A DNA stretch of 35,966 bases from Myxococcales bacterium (GTDB lineage: Bacteria; Myxococcota_A; Polyangia; Haliangiales; Haliangiaceae). The notes under the pieces were generated by a model that worked only from the letters and a program-made list of their open reading frames with translations, was not told where the DNA came from and did not search any database. The DNA lies in contig SXJR01000398.1 of NCBI GenBank assembly GCA_005779305.1, positions 1 to 35,966 on the forward strand. The letters are read 5' to 3'. Both the position numbers and the translations under genes were made by a program. Positions 25,015-32,571 of this stretch are shown piece by piece; positions within the stretch are counted from its first letter, which is position 1, and each line of letters opens with the position of its first letter.

Positions 25015-25230
25015 GTGCGTCGTCACGACGACGGAGGTCCCGCCGGGCAACCGGACGGTAACCCGCTGTCATGCCGTGAGGATCCAGGTGCAAGTCCCGT
25101 CTCGGTAAGCGCCAGAGCGCCGAGTAGCAGGCCCGCAGCAGAGGGGGAGACCCCGACGGCTGAAGCCGGGCGTCGAAGGCGAGCGAGTCAGCGCGAGCTG
25201 ATCAGCGAGGAGCGAGTACGCGAGCCGCAA

Positions 25231-25235
25231 CATCA
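25231..25235 (+). other. candidate EBS1 of the intron
   Basis: CATCA is perfectly complementary to TGATG, the last five nucleotides of the 5' exon (25010-25014). A pairing of this kind (EBS1-IBS1) defines the target in group II introns. Five bases alone could match by chance. Confidence 0.35.
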
Positions 25236-25538
25236 AGTGAAGCCTGCAGCCTTGACAGATGAACCATCCGGGGGCCGAGCCGCTCATTTCACGGGCAAGG
25301 CAACATCGACGTCGGGAGTTCTGGAGCACGGCGTCGACTCCGGCGGGGTACGGGGAGCAGCGCGCGTACAAGGATCACCACGGAAGCGCGTCGTGCTGTA
25401 CGACGGCGAACAAGGCTTCGCGACCGTCGCCAAGACCTGGACGCGGGACTACGTCTGGAGCCGCGGGCTACATCGCCTCAAAGGCAGCGTCCAGTATCCG
25501 GAGACCGTCCAGTACCGCTGGCACGAGAGCCCTCCCGC

Positions 25539-25571
25539 AAGCCGTGTGCGGGAAAACCGCACGCACGGTTT
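25539..25571 (+). ncRNA. group II intron domain V
   Basis: AAGCCGT pairs with ACGGTTT (7 bp, one G-U); GTGCGG pairs with CCGCAC (6 bp) under a GAAAA loop; a 2-nt GC bulge separates the two helices on the 3' side. The AGC catalytic triad, the stem lengths, the loop and the 2-nt bulge are the defining features of domain V. Confidence 0.88.
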
Positions 25572-25619
25572 CTACGGGGGTCGTACGGAAACTCGTAACG
25601 AGGGAAAGTAGATCTACCG

Positions 25620-26366
25620 ATGGCCAAGCGGCTCCTGCTCGTCGAGGACGAGCCCGACGTCGCGCGACTCCTGGTCTACAACCTGGAAGCGGCGGGCTGG
25701 ACCGTGACTCACTGCGTGCGCGGCCTCGACGCGCTGGCCCGGGCCCGTGTCGAGGAACCGGTGGTGGTGCTGCTCGACGTGATGCTGCCCGACATGTCCG
25801 GCTTCGACGTGTGCCGGAAGCTGCGCCAGACCCCGGAGTCGGCCGACGTCGGCGTGCTCATGCTCACCGCCCGCGGCGATCCCGACGATCGCATCACCGG
25901 CCGCGAGGTCGGCGCCGACGACTACGTGGTCAAGCCCTTCGTGGTGCGCGAGGTCATCCTGCGCGTGGCGGCCCTGGCCGGCCGCATCGCCGAGCGTAAG
26001 GCCCGCGTGGTCTTGCCCGGCGCTGGTGCTGGCGCCGCGCTGCGGCTGGGGCCGCTGACCATCGACACCTCGGCCCACGAGGTCACTCTCGGCGGCGCGG
26101 CGCTGGCGCTGCGCCCGCTCGAGTACAAGCTGCTCCTGACCCTGGCCGCCGCGCCGGGCCGCGTATTCTCGCGCGAGGATCTGCTGGCCGAGGTCTGGGA
26201 CATCAAGGGCAGCGTCTCGACCCGCACCGTCGACGTGCACGTCCGTCGCCTGCGGGTCAGCCTGGGCGCGGCCGCCGACTGGGTCGAGACCGTGCACGGC
26301 TTCGGATACCGCGCGCGCCGCGACGACGCGCCGCCGGACGAGGCTCCGGCCGCCGGCGGCGATTGA
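25620..26366 (+). CDS. PhoB-type (OmpR family) response regulator
   Basis: This 248-residue protein has an N-terminal receiver domain (1-120) with acidic pocket Glu9-Asp10, phospho-acceptor Asp53 in LLDVMLPDMSG, Thr83 and Lys105 in DYVVKPF. A winged-helix DNA-binding domain follows (about 145-235): LRPLEYKLLLTLAAAPGRVFSREDLLAEVWD, then SVSTRTVDVHVRRLR and HGFGYRAR. It closely follows the PhoB layout, but no pst or phoU genes are near, so phosphate control is only a suggestion. The ATG is 3 bp beyond the proposed intron end. GAGGGA is 14 nt upstream, a long distance; TAGATC 5 nt upstream could be a leaderless -10. It overlaps the kinase gene by one base (TGATG). Confidence 0.92.
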   Translation: MAKRLLLVEDEPDVARLLVYNLEAAGWTVTHCVRGLDALARARVEEPVVVLLDVMLPDMSGFDVCRKLRQTPESADVGVLMLTARGDPDDRITGREVGADDYVVKPFVVREVILRVAALAGRIAERKARVVLPGAGAGAALRLGPLTIDTSAHEVTLGGAALALRPLEYKLLLTLAAAPGRVFSREDLLAEVWDIKGSVSTRTVDVHVRRLRVSLGAAADWVETVHGFGYRARRDDAPPDEAPAAGGD

Positions 26367-28021
26367 TGTCCATCGGTGCGCGTCTCCTGGCCAGCTTCGT
26401 CGCCATCGTCGCGGTGCTCGGCGCGACGACGTTCCTGTTGCTCGATCGCACGCTGGGCGAGGACCTGACCGGCGATCTCGACGCGCGGCTGGTGGCGCAG
26501 GCCGACGGTGTCGCCAAGTGGATGGAGGGCGGCGGTGGTCACCCCGAGCGTCTGGCCACGCGCCTGTCCGGCGTGGTCGGCGCCCGCGTCACCTTCATCG
26601 ACGCCGACGGCATGGTGCTGGGCGACTCCGATCGCTGGGCCGATCTGGGCCGACCCATCGGCGACGCACCCGAGGTGATGGCGGCGCGCCAGGGTGCCAT
26701 CGGGCGCGCCACCCGGCGGCTGATCGACAACGGGCCGCAGGTGTACCTGGTCGCGACGCCGACCAAGGACGGCCGCGTGATCCGGCTTGCGGTCCCGACC
26801 GCGCGCCTGGCCGCGACGCGGCGCGAGCTGCGCCTGCGGCTGCTGGCCGCCACTGCCGTGGGCATGGCGGTGGCGCTGGTGCTCGGCCTGATCGCGATCC
26901 GCGCCATCGTGAGACCGTTGCGCGACATGACCCGCGCCGCGGAGCGGGTGACCCGCGGTGACTACGCGATCGGTCCGCCCAGCGCGCGCGCCGACGAGCT
27001 GGGCGTGCTGTCGCGGGCGCTGGTCGGCCTCGCCGACGAGGTCGGCCGACAGGTCGCGGCGCTGACCAGCGAGCGAGACCTGTCGCTGGCGGTGATCGGC
27101 GCCATGGTCGAGGGCGTGATCGTCGTCGACGGCCTCGGCCATCGCGTCCTGGCCAATCCCGCCGCCGAGTTGCTGTGCGGCAAGGAGGTCCCGCCCGGCC
27201 TCGCCGCCCACCTCGATCGGGCTCGCGGAGGCGTCGCCAGCGACGGCGAGCTGGCCGTGCGCGATCGCGCCGTGGTGGTGAGCGCGCGACCGTTGCCCGA
27301 GACCCGCGGCGCGGTGGCGGTCATGCACGACGTCACCCGGTTGCGTGCGCTCGAGGCGGTGCGGCGCGAGTTCCTCGCCGACGCGGCCCACGAGCTGCGC
27401 ACGCCGGTGACGGCGATCGCCGGTTTCGCCGAGACCCTGGCCGACGAGGACCTGGCGCCGGCGGCGCGGGCCGAGTTCGTTGCCACGATCCGCCGCAACG
27501 CCGAGCGCATCGCCCGCGTGGTCACCGGGCTGCTCGAGCTCGAGCGGCTGGAGGCGCGGGCCGAGGCGACAGCGGCGCCCGACGCCGTCGCGCTCCGGCC
27601 GGTGGTCGAGGCCGCAGTGCAGTCGGCCGCCGCGGCCCGGCCCAACGCGCCGGCGGTGGAGCTCGACGTGCCAGCCGGGCTCGCGGTGCGGGCCGAGCGC
27701 GACGGCCTCGATCACGTGGTCCAGAATCTGGTCGACAACGCCCAGCTCCACGGTGCACCGCCGGTGCGGGTGCGCGCGATCGTCGATGGCGGGCGCGTGC
27801 GGCTGGTGGTGAGCGACGGCGGCAAGGGCATCGCCGGCGAGCACCAGGCACGGATCTTCGATCGCTTCTATCGCGTCGACGGCGGCGGCCGTCCAGGATC
27901 CGGACTCGGCCTCGCGATCGCGCGTTCGCACGCCCGCGCCATGGGTGGCGATCTGAGCGTCACCAGTCCGGGCCCGGACGGGGCGGGCACCGCGTTCACC
28001 CTCGAACTCGAAGAGGCCTGA
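26366..28021 (+). CDS. PhoR-type membrane sensor histidine kinase
   Basis: This 551-residue protein has a first membrane helix at about 5-27, a periplasmic sensor region (about 28-155), a second helix (about 157-180: LLAATAVGMAVALVLGLIAI) and a HAMP linker (RPLRDMTRAAERVTRGDY). A PAS-like domain follows (VIGAMVEGVIVVDGLGHRVLANPAA), then the dimerisation helix with phospho-acceptor His342 in DAAHELRTPVTAIAGF. The ATPase has the N box QNLVDNAQLHG, G1 VSDGGKGI, F box FDRFYRVD and G2 GSGLGLAI. It is the partner of the adjacent response regulator, whose stop overlaps this ATG by one base. The periplasmic domain resembles that of PhoR proteins that sense through partners, but the signal is unknown. 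Confidence 0.93.
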   Translation: MSIGARLLASFVAIVAVLGATTFLLLDRTLGEDLTGDLDARLVAQADGVAKWMEGGGGHPERLATRLSGVVGARVTFIDADGMVLGDSDRWADLGRPIGDAPEVMAARQGAIGRATRRLIDNGPQVYLVATPTKDGRVIRLAVPTARLAATRRELRLRLLAATAVGMAVALVLGLIAIRAIVRPLRDMTRAAERVTRGDYAIGPPSARADELGVLSRALVGLADEVGRQVAALTSERDLSLAVIGAMVEGVIVVDGLGHRVLANPAAELLCGKEVPPGLAAHLDRARGGVASDGELAVRDRAVVVSARPLPETRGAVAVMHDVTRLRALEAVRREFLADAAHELRTPVTAIAGFAETLADEDLAPAARAEFVATIRRNAERIARVVTGLLELERLEARAEATAAPDAVALRPVVEAAVQSAAAARPNAPAVELDVPAGLAVRAERDGLDHVVQNLVDNAQLHGAPPVRVRAIVDGGRVRLVVSDGGKGIAGEHQARIFDRFYRVDGGGRPGSGLGLAIARSHARAMGGDLSVTSPGPDGAGTAFTLELEEA

Positions 28022-28034
28022 ATGGCTTGCGGCT

Positions 28035-29543
28035 TCAGCGATGCACGCGGCGGCGCTGCAATCCGGCGATCAGAAACCCGATCGCGAACATCGCGCCGGC
28101 GGCGGCGGCCCACAGGAGCCATGGCTGCTTCGCGTCGTCCGCGCCGACCGCGGCGCGGGCCGGCGCGTAATCGGGCTTGAGCTCGATGGCGCGGCGGAAG
28201 TTGGCGCTGCCGTCCTTGCCGGCGGCCTCGAGCGCCTTGCCGAGCGCGTACTCGCGACCGGCCTGGGCGTCGACGGCCGACGGGCCGTCGGGCGCGATGC
28301 CGTAGGCCTTGCCGTACGCGGCGGCCGCCTCGTTCCAGGCCTGGGCCTTCTGGTGGCTCCTGGCCAGCTCGAGGTAGACCGGCGCCGCGTCGGCGCGCTG
28401 GGCCAGCTCGGGGTTGGCGGCGAGCAGACGATCGAGCGCGGCGCCCGCCGCCGGCAGATCGCCGCTGCCCGCGGCCTTCATGGCCCAGTCGAACGCGGCG
28501 CCGTCGCGCTTGGCGCGCTCGCCGTCGTAGAACGCGAACAGCTCGTTCGAGACCGTGACCAGATCGGCGTCGGGGACCGCGGTCGCGTCGGTCGCGAACA
28601 CGCTGCCCAGCACCTCCTCGGCCGAACGCTTGAGCTCGATGGCTGCCAGCTCGCGCCACGTCAGCCACAGCGGCGTCGGCTTGTCGGCGAGCCTGCCGCC
28701 CGGCAACGCCAGCCGCTTCTTGGGCGCCGGCTTGGGCGGGGGACCGCTGACGTACGACAGCCAGGCCGCGCGGGCGGCTTTGCGAACGCGGGGCGCGTCG
28801 TCGTCGATGGCCCGGAGCACGGCCGGCACCGCCTCGCGGTGGTGCGCGGTGCCGAAGGCCTCGAGCAGCGCGACCCGCAGATCCTCGTCGCCGGTGGTGG
28901 CCGACATGGCCTTGCCCGGCTCCTGGCGATCCTGGCGCTCGAGCTGGTAGGTGGCGTAGCGGGCCAGGGCCTTGTTGTCGGACTGCGACGCGACGTGGAG
29001 CGCCGGCAGCGAGTAAGGCGCCATGCCGCGCAGGCGGCGGCCGCACTCGTCGCGGTAGATCATGGTCGCCTCGGCGAATCCGACGTCGAGGATGACCTGG
29101 GCGGCGTCCATGCGGCGGGTGCTGGCCAGGGCGCGCAGCGCGATCACGTCGGCGATGGTCTCGGCGCGGCCGGGCAGGGCGGCGTCGGCCTGCTGCAGCC
29201 CGGCCAGCCAGTCGAGGTCGTCGTCGGCCTTGACCTCCTGATCCTTCTGGCGCGGCGGCGTCTCGAACTTGCCGTCCTTGTTCGGCACCGAGGCCTTGAT
29301 CGCCTTGAGCAACGCACGGCGCTCGTCGACCGTCGAGCCGTGGGGCCGGGCCAGGAACTCGGCGAAGGCCGGCACCGCGCGCGGCGCGAGCGCGGTCAGC
29401 TCCTCGAGCGCCTTGCCGGGATCGGTGGTGCCGCTGTTGATGACGGCGAGCCGGGCGCGGACGTCCTCGACCTCGGTCTCGGCGCGCGCGGACGTCGCCG
29501 CGAAGGCGACGAAGCTGACGATCAGAAGCCCAGACGGGCGCAT
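28035..29543 (-). CDS. exported HEAT/TPR protein with C-terminal membrane anchor
   Basis: From ATG at 29543 (AGGA 9 nt upstream) the protein has 502 residues. MRPSGLLIVSFVAFAATSARA is a signal peptide. The first 300 residues look like HEAT-type helical repeats (EAVPAVLRAIDDDAPRVRKAARAAWLSYV). Later a TPR-like section (PVYLELARSHQKAQAWNEAAAAYGKAYGI and NFRRAIELKPDYAPARAA) leads to a membrane helix at about 472-493 (PWLLWAAAAGAMFAIGFLIAG) and a basic tail. The bulk therefore sits in the periplasm, tethered at the C-terminus. No catalytic motif is visible. It converges on the histidine kinase gene with 13 bp between stops. Confidence 0.8.
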   Translation of the reverse strand: MRPSGLLIVSFVAFAATSARAETEVEDVRARLAVINSGTTDPGKALEELTALAPRAVPAFAEFLARPHGSTVDERRALLKAIKASVPNKDGKFETPPRQKDQEVKADDDLDWLAGLQQADAALPGRAETIADVIALRALASTRRMDAAQVILDVGFAEATMIYRDECGRRLRGMAPYSLPALHVASQSDNKALARYATYQLERQDRQEPGKAMSATTGDEDLRVALLEAFGTAHHREAVPAVLRAIDDDAPRVRKAARAAWLSYVSGPPPKPAPKKRLALPGGRLADKPTPLWLTWRELAAIELKRSAEEVLGSVFATDATAVPDADLVTVSNELFAFYDGERAKRDGAAFDWAMKAAGSGDLPAAGAALDRLLAANPELAQRADAAPVYLELARSHQKAQAWNEAAAAYGKAYGIAPDGPSAVDAQAGREYALGKALEAAGKDGSANFRRAIELKPDYAPARAAVGADDAKQPWLLWAAAAGAMFAIGFLIAGLQRRRVHR

Positions 29544-29602
29544 CGCGGGGTTCCTACCACGCTGGAACGACGCGCGGCACGGGGCCAGTATTTCCGTCGT
29601 CG

Positions 29603-30010
29603 TCAGTGCATGACCCGGCTGCCCGGGAGCGACAGCGGGAGGTTGTCGTCGAAGTCGATGAAGCGCAGGCCCATGCCGCGGACGCTGCGGGGCTCCTCGC
29701 CTTCGCCGGCACCGACGTTCAGGCACATGTGATGTTTCACCTCGGCCCGGGCGACGATCTCGTCATCGGAGTCGCCGATCTGGAAGTGCACCGTGACGAC
29801 GCTGCCCAGCGGCAGGATGTCGGCGCACTGGACCAGCATCCCGCCGGCGGAGATGTTGCGGGCCACGGCCACGGTCTCGCCGTAGATCTCGCTGCCGAGG
29901 AGGACGGAGAAGATCTTGTCGAAGCGCAGGTGAACGCGCTTGTCAGCGGCCGTCGAGGCGGTCGTCGACGGCGAGGACGTCGGCGCCGGAGCAGGCGCGG
30001 TGGACTTCAT
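29603..30010 (-). CDS. PilZ domain protein
   Basis: From ATG at 30010 the protein has 135 residues. After a Pro/Ser/Thr/Ala-rich N-terminus of about 25 residues comes a PilZ fold: RVHLRFDKIFSV, then VAVARNISAGGMLVQ, ILPLGSVVTVHFQIG and GMGLRFIDFDDN. The NxSxxG c-di-GMP motif is intact (NISAGG), and an upstream Arg pair could serve the RxxxR position, although the spacing is not canonical. It is a stand-alone domain, the second PilZ-like protein in the window, and may regulate motility or exopolysaccharide output in response to c-di-GMP. No clear Shine-Dalgarno is visible at this start. Confidence 0.82.
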   Translation of the reverse strand: MKSTAPAPAPTSSPSTTASTAADKRVHLRFDKIFSVLLGSEIYGETVAVARNISAGGMLVQCADILPLGSVVTVHFQIGDSDDEIVARAEVKHHMCLNVGAGEGEEPRSVRGMGLRFIDFDDNLPLSLPGSRVMH

Positions 30011-30101
30011 GGTTCGAGAATGGTCGCACCCTGTGCGATATGGAGTCAAAGAAGCGACATGTAGGATATAGATGTGGGTATCGAAGACGGGAGAAGTAGA
30101 A

Positions 30102-30137
30102 GGGCGAGGGCAAGGGCAAGGGCACGGGCAAGGGCAG
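30102..30137 (+). repeat. GGGCAA-type hexanucleotide tandem repeat
   Basis: Six hexamers in a row: GGGCGA, GGGCAA, GGGCAA, GGGCAC, GGGCAA, GGGCAG. The array ends 9 nt before the GTG start of the epimerase gene and is purine rich, so its last unit could act as the Shine-Dalgarno (AGGGCAG). Confidence 0.85.
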
Positions 30138-30146
30138 AATCACGGC

Positions 30147-31127
30147 GTGAAGACGCTGGTAACCGGCGGTGCAGGCTTCATCGGCTCTGCGGTGGTGCGG
30201 CAGCTGCTCGCTCGCGGGCGCGAGGTGCGCGTGATGCTCGCGCCCAGGGAGCCTGACGACAACGTGCGCGGCCTCGAGGTCGAGCTGGTGCGGGCCGATC
30301 TGCTCGATCGCGCCGCGGTCACCGCCGCGGTCGCCGGTTGCGACGTGGTCTATCACCTGGCCGCGATCTACAGCCTGTGGCTGCCCGACGAGTCGATCAT
30401 CTACAAGGTCAACGTCCTCGGCACCCAGCACGTGCTGGCCGCCGCCCGTGCCGCCGGCGTGAAGAAGGTCGTCCACACCAGCTCGATCGCCGCCATCGGC
30501 GTTCCGGCGCCCGGCGAGCTCGCCGACGAGCAGTTCCGCTTCAACCACTGGGACGGCGGCAACGCCTACATCCGATCGAAGTACCTCTCGGATCTCGACG
30601 CCCAGCGTGCCGCCGCCCAGGGTGTGCCGGTGACCATCGTCTGTCCCGGTTTCCCGTTCGGCGAGCGCGACCGCGGGCCGACGCCGACCGGCCGCTTCAT
30701 CGTCGAGGCGCTGCACCGGCGCGTGCCCGGCTACACCAGCGGCGGGTTCTGCGCCGTCGACGTCGACGACGTCGCCGCCTGCCATGTGCTGGCGGAGGAG
30801 AAGGGCACGATCGGCGCGCGCTACATCGCCGGGGGCCACAACCTCACCTACCGGGAGTTCTTCGAGACCGTCACCCGCGTCGCCGCGCTGCCGCCGCTGC
30901 GCCGCCGCATCCCCGACGTCGCGGTGATGGGCCTCGCCCACGTCTCCGAGGCCCGCGCCCGCCACGGCGGTCCGCCGCCGCGCATCACCGTCAAGGCCGC
31001 GCGCTACGCGCTGTCCACCGTCTGGTACGACTGTTCCAGGGCGCGCCACGAGCTGGGCATGCCACTCACACCCCTCGACACGACGATCGCCAAGGCCGTC
31101 CGGTGGTTCAGAGACAACAAGAGCTGA
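30147..31127 (+). CDS. HpnA-like NAD-dependent epimerase (extended SDR)
   Basis: From GTG at 30147 the protein has 326 residues and starts VKTLVTGGAGFIGSAVV, the TGxxGxxG nucleotide-binding motif. It continues with DVVYHLAAIYSLW, HTSSIAAIG and YIRSK (Tyr141, Lys145). These blocks, especially YHLAA.Y.LW and the Pro-Gly-Pro-like segment after the Lys, are typical of the dihydroflavonol-reductase/HpnA group that includes hopanoid-associated sugar epimerases. No hopanoid gene is near, so the role is not fixed. An in-frame ATG at 30072 would add 25 residues, including a GQGQGHGQGQ tract read from the hexamer repeat; the GTG gives a standard Rossmann N-terminus. It is divergent from the PilZ gene. 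Confidence 0.85.
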   Translation: MKTLVTGGAGFIGSAVVRQLLARGREVRVMLAPREPDDNVRGLEVELVRADLLDRAAVTAAVAGCDVVYHLAAIYSLWLPDESIIYKVNVLGTQHVLAAARAAGVKKVVHTSSIAAIGVPAPGELADEQFRFNHWDGGNAYIRSKYLSDLDAQRAAAQGVPVTIVCPGFPFGERDRGPTPTGRFIVEALHRRVPGYTSGGFCAVDVDDVAACHVLAEEKGTIGARYIAGGHNLTYREFFETVTRVAALPPLRRRIPDVAVMGLAHVSEARARHGGPPPRITVKAARYALSTVWYDCSRARHELGMPLTPLDTTIAKAVRWFRDNKS

Positions 31128-31139
31128 ATTCGGAAACAG

Positions 31140-31247
31140 CCGTTCACGTCGCCGTCGCCGCCGACGTTTCGCGACCACGTCGACGTCAACGGGTGCGGTC
31201 GACGTGATCGTGGACGTGGTCGTTGACGGCGACGGCGACGTGAACGG
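31140..31247. repeat. 108-bp large inverted repeat (palindrome)
   Basis: Perfect 21-bp arms (31140-31160 and 31227-31247), beginning CCGTTCACGTCG and ending CGACGTGAACGG, enclose a second pair CGACCACGTC (31172-31181) and GACGTGGTCG (31213-31222). Both are built from GTCGCC/GACGTC-like units. It follows the epimerase gene, and on the plus strand GGTTGCTTTCTC comes next, so it may terminate transcription. Confidence 0.75.
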
Positions 31248-31281
31248 GTTGCTTTCTCTGGCTCCCCACCCGCCTCCGCGT

Positions 31282-31287
31282 TAGCCT
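31282..31287 (+). promoter_or_regulatory. putative -10 element of a leaderless promoter
   Basis: TAGCCT with a 7-nt spacer to the ATG at 31295. No Shine-Dalgarno is visible. The same hexamer precedes the DUF1244 gene. Confidence 0.45.
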
Positions 31288-31294
31288 CCACCCG

Positions 31295-32146
31295 ATGCGC
31301 TCTCTCGGCCTGCTCACGCTGGCGCTCGCTGCGGCCCTCGCCGCGACGCCCGCTCGCGCCGAGTCTCCGGTCGCGCCGCCCACGGTCTGGCTGGGCATCG
31401 GCTTTCAGGGCGACGCCGGCATCGCGCACGTGACCGAGGTCCATCCTGGCACCGGCGCCGCCGCCGCCGGCATCCTGCCCGACGACGAGATCATCGCCAT
31501 CAACGGCATCCCGCTGTCGGCCGCGCCCAACGGCTTGCCCGAGCTGGTCTCGGCCCACCACATCGGCCAGCGCATCGTGGTGACGCTTCTGCGCCAGGGT
31601 CGCGACGGGCTGCGCCCTCTGCGGGTGACGCCACGCCTGACCGCCAAGCCGTCCACCGACGAGATGGTCTATCAGCGCCTGATCGATCGCGCGTTGCCGG
31701 CGCTGGCGCTCCACGATCGCCACGGCGCGCCGGTGCCGGCCAGCGAGTGGGCGCGTCGCCCGCAGGTGTGGATGGTCTTCGACGCGGGCTGCGATCCGTG
31801 CGCCGCCGCCGCCACCACCCTGCGCGCGCACATGATGGCGTCGGACGACGAGGCCGCCGCGACGCCGCTGCGCGTGGTCGTGCTCGGCCCGAAGGTCGAG
31901 CTCGACGCGTACCTGGCGCGGGTCCCGCTGCTGGGCACGATCTGGCGCGCCGATCGAGGCGAAGAGTCGCGCCTCGGCATCGTGCGCTACTTCCTGTCCG
32001 GCCTCGACATCAAGAACGACGGCGTCCTGCTCGTCGTCGATCATCGGGGCGTGGTGCGCTTCGCGACCGCCGTCTCGGCGGGCGAGCCAGCGCACGCCGG
32101 CGCCTGCGCCGCCGCGGCGCGCGCGACCCGGGCGTGGCGACCCTGA
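31295..32146 (+). CDS. exported PDZ-thioredoxin-like protein
   Basis: This 283-residue protein has a signal peptide MRSLGLLTLALAAALAATPARA. A PDZ domain fills about 30-105: VWLGIGFQG, AHVTEVHPGTGAAAAGILPDDEIIAINGIPL, QRIVVTLLR. The C-terminal half is thioredoxin-like: a strand VWMVFDAGCDPCAAAATTLRAHM with a CxxC pair (Cys166, Cys169; active site CDPC), and later GVLLVVDHRGVVRFATAVSAGEPAH in place of the cis-Pro region. The expected role is a periplasmic redox factor steered to partners by its PDZ domain; that is inference. It overlaps the VanZ gene by 13 bp. Confidence 0.82.
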   Translation: MRSLGLLTLALAAALAATPARAESPVAPPTVWLGIGFQGDAGIAHVTEVHPGTGAAAAGILPDDEIIAINGIPLSAAPNGLPELVSAHHIGQRIVVTLLRQGRDGLRPLRVTPRLTAKPSTDEMVYQRLIDRALPALALHDRHGAPVPASEWARRPQVWMVFDAGCDPCAAAATTLRAHMMASDDEAAATPLRVVVLGPKVELDAYLARVPLLGTIWRADRGEESRLGIVRYFLSGLDIKNDGVLLVVDHRGVVRFATAVSAGEPAHAGACAAAARATRAWRP

Positions 32147-32571
32147 CCCGCCGCGGACTCGCCGCCGCCGGCGCGTTCGTGCTGATGCTCCTGCAGACGT
32201 ACCTGTCGTCGCAGACGATGCCCGATCTGCCCGACGGGCCGTGGGAGGGCCGCGACAAGCTGATGCACGGTGCCTACTGGGCGCTGATCGGCGGCCTGCT
32301 CGCGCTCGCCGCCGCGCGTCCGAGCTGGCGCAGTGCCGCCGTCGCGGTCGCGATCGCGGCAGGCTTCGGCGTCAGCGACGAGTGGCACCAGTCGTACGTG
32401 CCCGGCCGCGACGCGTCGTGGCTCGATCTGGTCGCCGACACCGTCGGGGCCGTCGCCGGAGCCGGCGCGGTCACATGGTACATTGCGCGCAAATGGCGGT
32501 CGTCCACAGCTTCCGCGGCCTCCGGCCCACCATCGCCGACGACGTCTTCCTGGCCGACCTCTCCGCCGTGA
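32134..32571 (+). CDS. VanZ-like membrane protein
   Basis: From GTG at 32134 the product has 145 residues. The conserved VanZ core is SDEWHQSYVPGRDASWLDLVADTVGAVAGA, preceded by DKLMHGAYWALIGGLLALAAA, with about four hydrophobic segments in all. VanZ in Enterococcus gives low-level teicoplanin resistance; most chromosomal VanZ-like proteins are of unknown function. The GTG overlaps the end of the PDZ-thioredoxin gene. The last 25 or so residues (low-complexity Ser/Pro/Ala) overlap the next gene by 79 bp in another frame, so the natural C-terminus looks read through the neighbour's start. Confidence 0.8.
   Translation: MATLTRRGLAAAGAFVLMLLQTYLSSQTMPDLPDGPWEGRDKLMHGAYWALIGGLLALAAARPSWRSAAVAVAIAAGFGVSDEWHQSYVPGRDASWLDLVADTVGAVAGAGAVTWYIARKWRSSTASAASGPPSPTTSSWPTSPP

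Larger units (their letters stand above)
25015..25617 (+). ncRNA. ORF-less group II intron
   Basis: The 5' end is GTGCGTC, matching GUGYG. It is followed by a self-complementary CGTCGT/ACGACG hairpin and the conserved blocks CTGTCATGCCGTGAGG, CAGGTGCAAGTCC, ACGGCTGAAGCC and GGGAGTTCTGGAGCACGGCG that bacterial group II introns share in domains I-III. A well-formed domain V lies at 25539-25571. Downstream, TCTAC (25570-25574) can pair with GTAGA (25608-25612) as a domain VI-like stem. The 3' end is placed at ...CTAC (25617), fitting the AY rule but not certain. At about 600 nt there is no room for the usual reverse transcriptase/maturase (about 400 or more residues), and no RT motif is present in any frame. 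It would need a maturase in trans. It lies directly before the phoB-type gene. Confidence 0.82.

Noticed and set aside
25086-25098. GGTGCAAGTCCC as a possible tRNA T-arm
   Set aside because: No cloverleaf can be drawn around it, and this block is common in domain I of bacterial group II introns.
24718-25611. Open reading frame of 297 residues through the intron, ending near ASRVRENRTHGFYGG
   Set aside because: Its end is simply a translation of domain V and VI; no RT, maturase or endonuclease motif is present.
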